The position numbers and the translations under genes are program-made. From the NCBI GenBank assembly GCA_030560485.1, contig JAKTTS010000007.1, positions 26,215 to 90,214 on the forward strand: 64,000 nucleotides of DNA. The letters run 5' to 3'. Of this stretch, positions 62,860 to 64,000 are shown one piece after another; within the stretch, counting starts at the first letter, position 1, and the number at the start of each line of letters is the position of its first letter. The notes beneath the pieces are model-generated. The model ran no database searches. It was given only the letters and a program-made list of their open reading frames with translations, and was not told where the DNA came from. The stretch comes from Ascoidea tarda (nom. inval.) (lineage: Eukaryota; Ascomycota; Saccharomycetes; Ascoideales; Ascoideaceae).

Positions 62860-63615
62860 ATGGCTGATATCGACTACAGCCTCTCCTTCGACAAGTTGTT
62901 GCTCTTTGGCGACTCAATCACTGAGTTTTGCTACAACATCAAGCCCATCTCCTCCAAAACCTCGGGCTACTCGTTTGCATTGGGCCCAGCTTTGCAAGAG
63001 ACCTACAAAAGAAAGCTAGATGTCGTCCAGAGAGGTTTCGCTGGGTACAACACTCGCCATGCCAAACAACTATTGCCCAAAATCTTGGACATCGAACATG
63101 TTTCCAGCAAAAGCTCTAAGGTCTCCTTGATCTTGCTTTATTTTGGCTCCAATGACGCTGCAGTAAATGGGCCCCAGAAGGTTCCTCTTGATGAGTTTCT
63201 TTGCAACATGGAGCTGATGATCGACCAGATCATCTCGAAGAATATCAGCTTGATTGTTCTTGGGCCTGCTGTTCATGATGCTGAAACATGGAATCCTGCT
63301 CACTCAGACGACGTTAAACTGGGCAATTTCAGAACAAACGAAAACAACAAATTTTACTGTGACGAGCTAGCCAAACTCTGTTTGAAAATAAACATTCCTT
63401 ATATTCATTTATATGACATCTTTTCCACTTACAAAGGTCCATGGCAAGACTTGCTAACTGATGGAATTCATTACAGTGGTGAAGGCTACAGATTGATGTA
63501 TAACGAAATCATGGAAAACATTAAAATCTTTTATCCACAGCTATATCCTGATAATATTAAATCTAAATTGCCTGTATGGAAAGATATAAAGCTGGATTCT
63601 TTCGACAATTTATAA
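62860..63615 (+). CDS. IAH1: Isoamyl acetate-hydrolysing esterase (SGNH/GDSL hydrolase)
   Basis: This 251-aa enzyme has the SGNH signature. Block I is LLFGDSITEF with the nucleophile Ser19, block II has Gly in RGFAGYNTRHA, block III is YFGSNDA, and block V is TDGIHYSG with Asp201 and His204. The block KLGNFRTNENNKFY is close to S. cerevisiae Iah1 (238 aa), which hydrolyses flavour acetate esters such as isoamyl acetate. No signal peptide or membrane segment is seen, so it should be cytosolic. CTG at 63319-63321 aligns with a Leu in the S. cerevisiae protein as I recall it. Start is the ATG at 62860, with a TATA box 70 bp upstream. Confidence 0.95.
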   Translation: MADIDYSLSFDKLLLFGDSITEFCYNIKPISSKTSGYSFALGPALQETYKRKLDVVQRGFAGYNTRHAKQLLPKILDIEHVSSKSSKVSLILLYFGSNDAAVNGPQKVPLDEFLCNMELMIDQIISKNISLIVLGPAVHDAETWNPAHSDDVKLGNFRTNENNKFYCDELAKLCLKINIPYIHLYDIFSTYKGPWQDLLTDGIHYSGEGYRLMYNEIMENIKIFYPQLYPDNIKSKLPVWKDIKLDSFDNL

Positions 63616-64000
63616 ACTATATATCGCTTGAAATCCGAAAAGCTTAATCTTAAAAGCTAAATTATATACTCAAATAGATATTCCCTTTCAAGTAAAACCA
63701 ATTTTACTAATTTTTAGGTATTACCATAAACTCACATTTTCCATAAAAAAAATAACCAAATTATACACAACCTTCCTTCTAGTGATTTTTTAAAACTTTT
63801 ACTAAATAAAAGAGTAATCAAATTATAAAACCTTCATAAACAATCAGTTCAACTTGTTAAAGTTTTGAATGAATTTTTAAAAAAAATATTCATAAACCTC
63901 CATAATTTGGCTCCATAGTTATCTTTATTTTATTTTATTTTATTCTCATTTTCATTTTCATTTTCATTTTCATTTTCATTTTCATTTTCATTTTCATTTT
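63616..64000. other. IAH1 3' region
   Basis: This 385-bp AT-rich end of the window has no gene and ends in a hexanucleotide array. Confidence 0.5.
63943..64000. repeat. ATTTTC hexanucleotide array cut by window end
   Basis: Nine or so ATTTTC units run to the last base of the window and probably continue beyond, preceded by ATTTT pentamers. Confidence 0.9.

Overview
This window is a 64 kb piece of a nuclear chromosome from a budding yeast (Saccharomycotina). The evidence is compact single-exon genes, AT-rich spacers, Asn/Gln- and Ser-rich low-complexity tracts, one short Saccharomyces-type intron, and yeast-specific genes such as SSY5, NAB3, RAD59, STU1, PFA4 and RRG1. A subunit of respiratory complex I (NDUFA13/GRIM-19 type) is present, so the organism lies outside the Saccharomyces lineage that lost complex I. 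CTG codons are rare; one in IAH1 falls where the Saccharomyces protein (recalled from memory) has Leu, so standard decoding is weakly favoured. The species cannot be named from this window.

Layout. 0-4 kb: 3' part of GID7 (+) and QRI1/UAP1 (+). 4-10 kb: STU1/CLASP (-). 10.1-12 kb: complex spacer with two ORFs that lack start codons. 12-13.3 kb: GRH1 (+). 13.6-17.5 kb: YMD8 (-) and PTC5 (-). 17.8-18.2 kb: complex I NDUFA13 (+), divergent from PTC5. 18.4-21.9 kb: PHO13 (-) and an MNN2/MNN5 mannosyltransferase (-). 21.9-23.5 kb: long spacer. 23.5-27.4 kb: DDI1 (-), RTR1 (+), RRG1-like (-). 27.4-29 kb: long spacer with a GC-rich island. 29-31.9 kb: GATA factor GAT1/AREA (+). 32.4-33.8 kb: PFA4 (-), with a 5' intron found here by reading. 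34-37 kb: coiled-coil protein of unknown function (+). 37.5-43.5 kb: NAB3 (-) and NUP53/NUP59 (-). 43.5-45.9 kb: the longest spacer. 45.9-48.2 kb: GPI cell-wall protein (+). 48.8-50.9 kb: SSY5 (+). 51.4-56 kb: IDP1 (-), RAD59 (+), NOG1 (+). 56.5-61 kb: PRP43 (-) and a DUF4246 protein (-). 61.5-62.4 kb: J-like gene split over two ORFs in +1 relation. 62.9-63.6 kb: IAH1 (+). The window ends in an ATTTTC repeat.

How the genes work together. These are mostly unrelated housekeeping genes, as is usual for a yeast chromosome. Loose themes are nitrogen/amino-acid sensing (GAT1, SSY5), secretion, glycosylation and the wall (GRH1, YMD8, MNN2-like, QRI1, PFA4, the GPI protein), ribosome biogenesis and RNA (NOG1, PRP43, NAB3, RTR1), and mitochondrial energy metabolism (NDUFA13, PTC5, IDP1, RRG1). 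I saw no convincing tRNA, rRNA, transposon, CRISPR array or gene cluster. The points most worth following are the PFA4 intron, the frameshifted J-like gene, six GATA core sites in front of the GATA-factor gene, the GC/CAG-rich islands in divergent promoters, and identical Reb1-type sites on both sides of NUP53.
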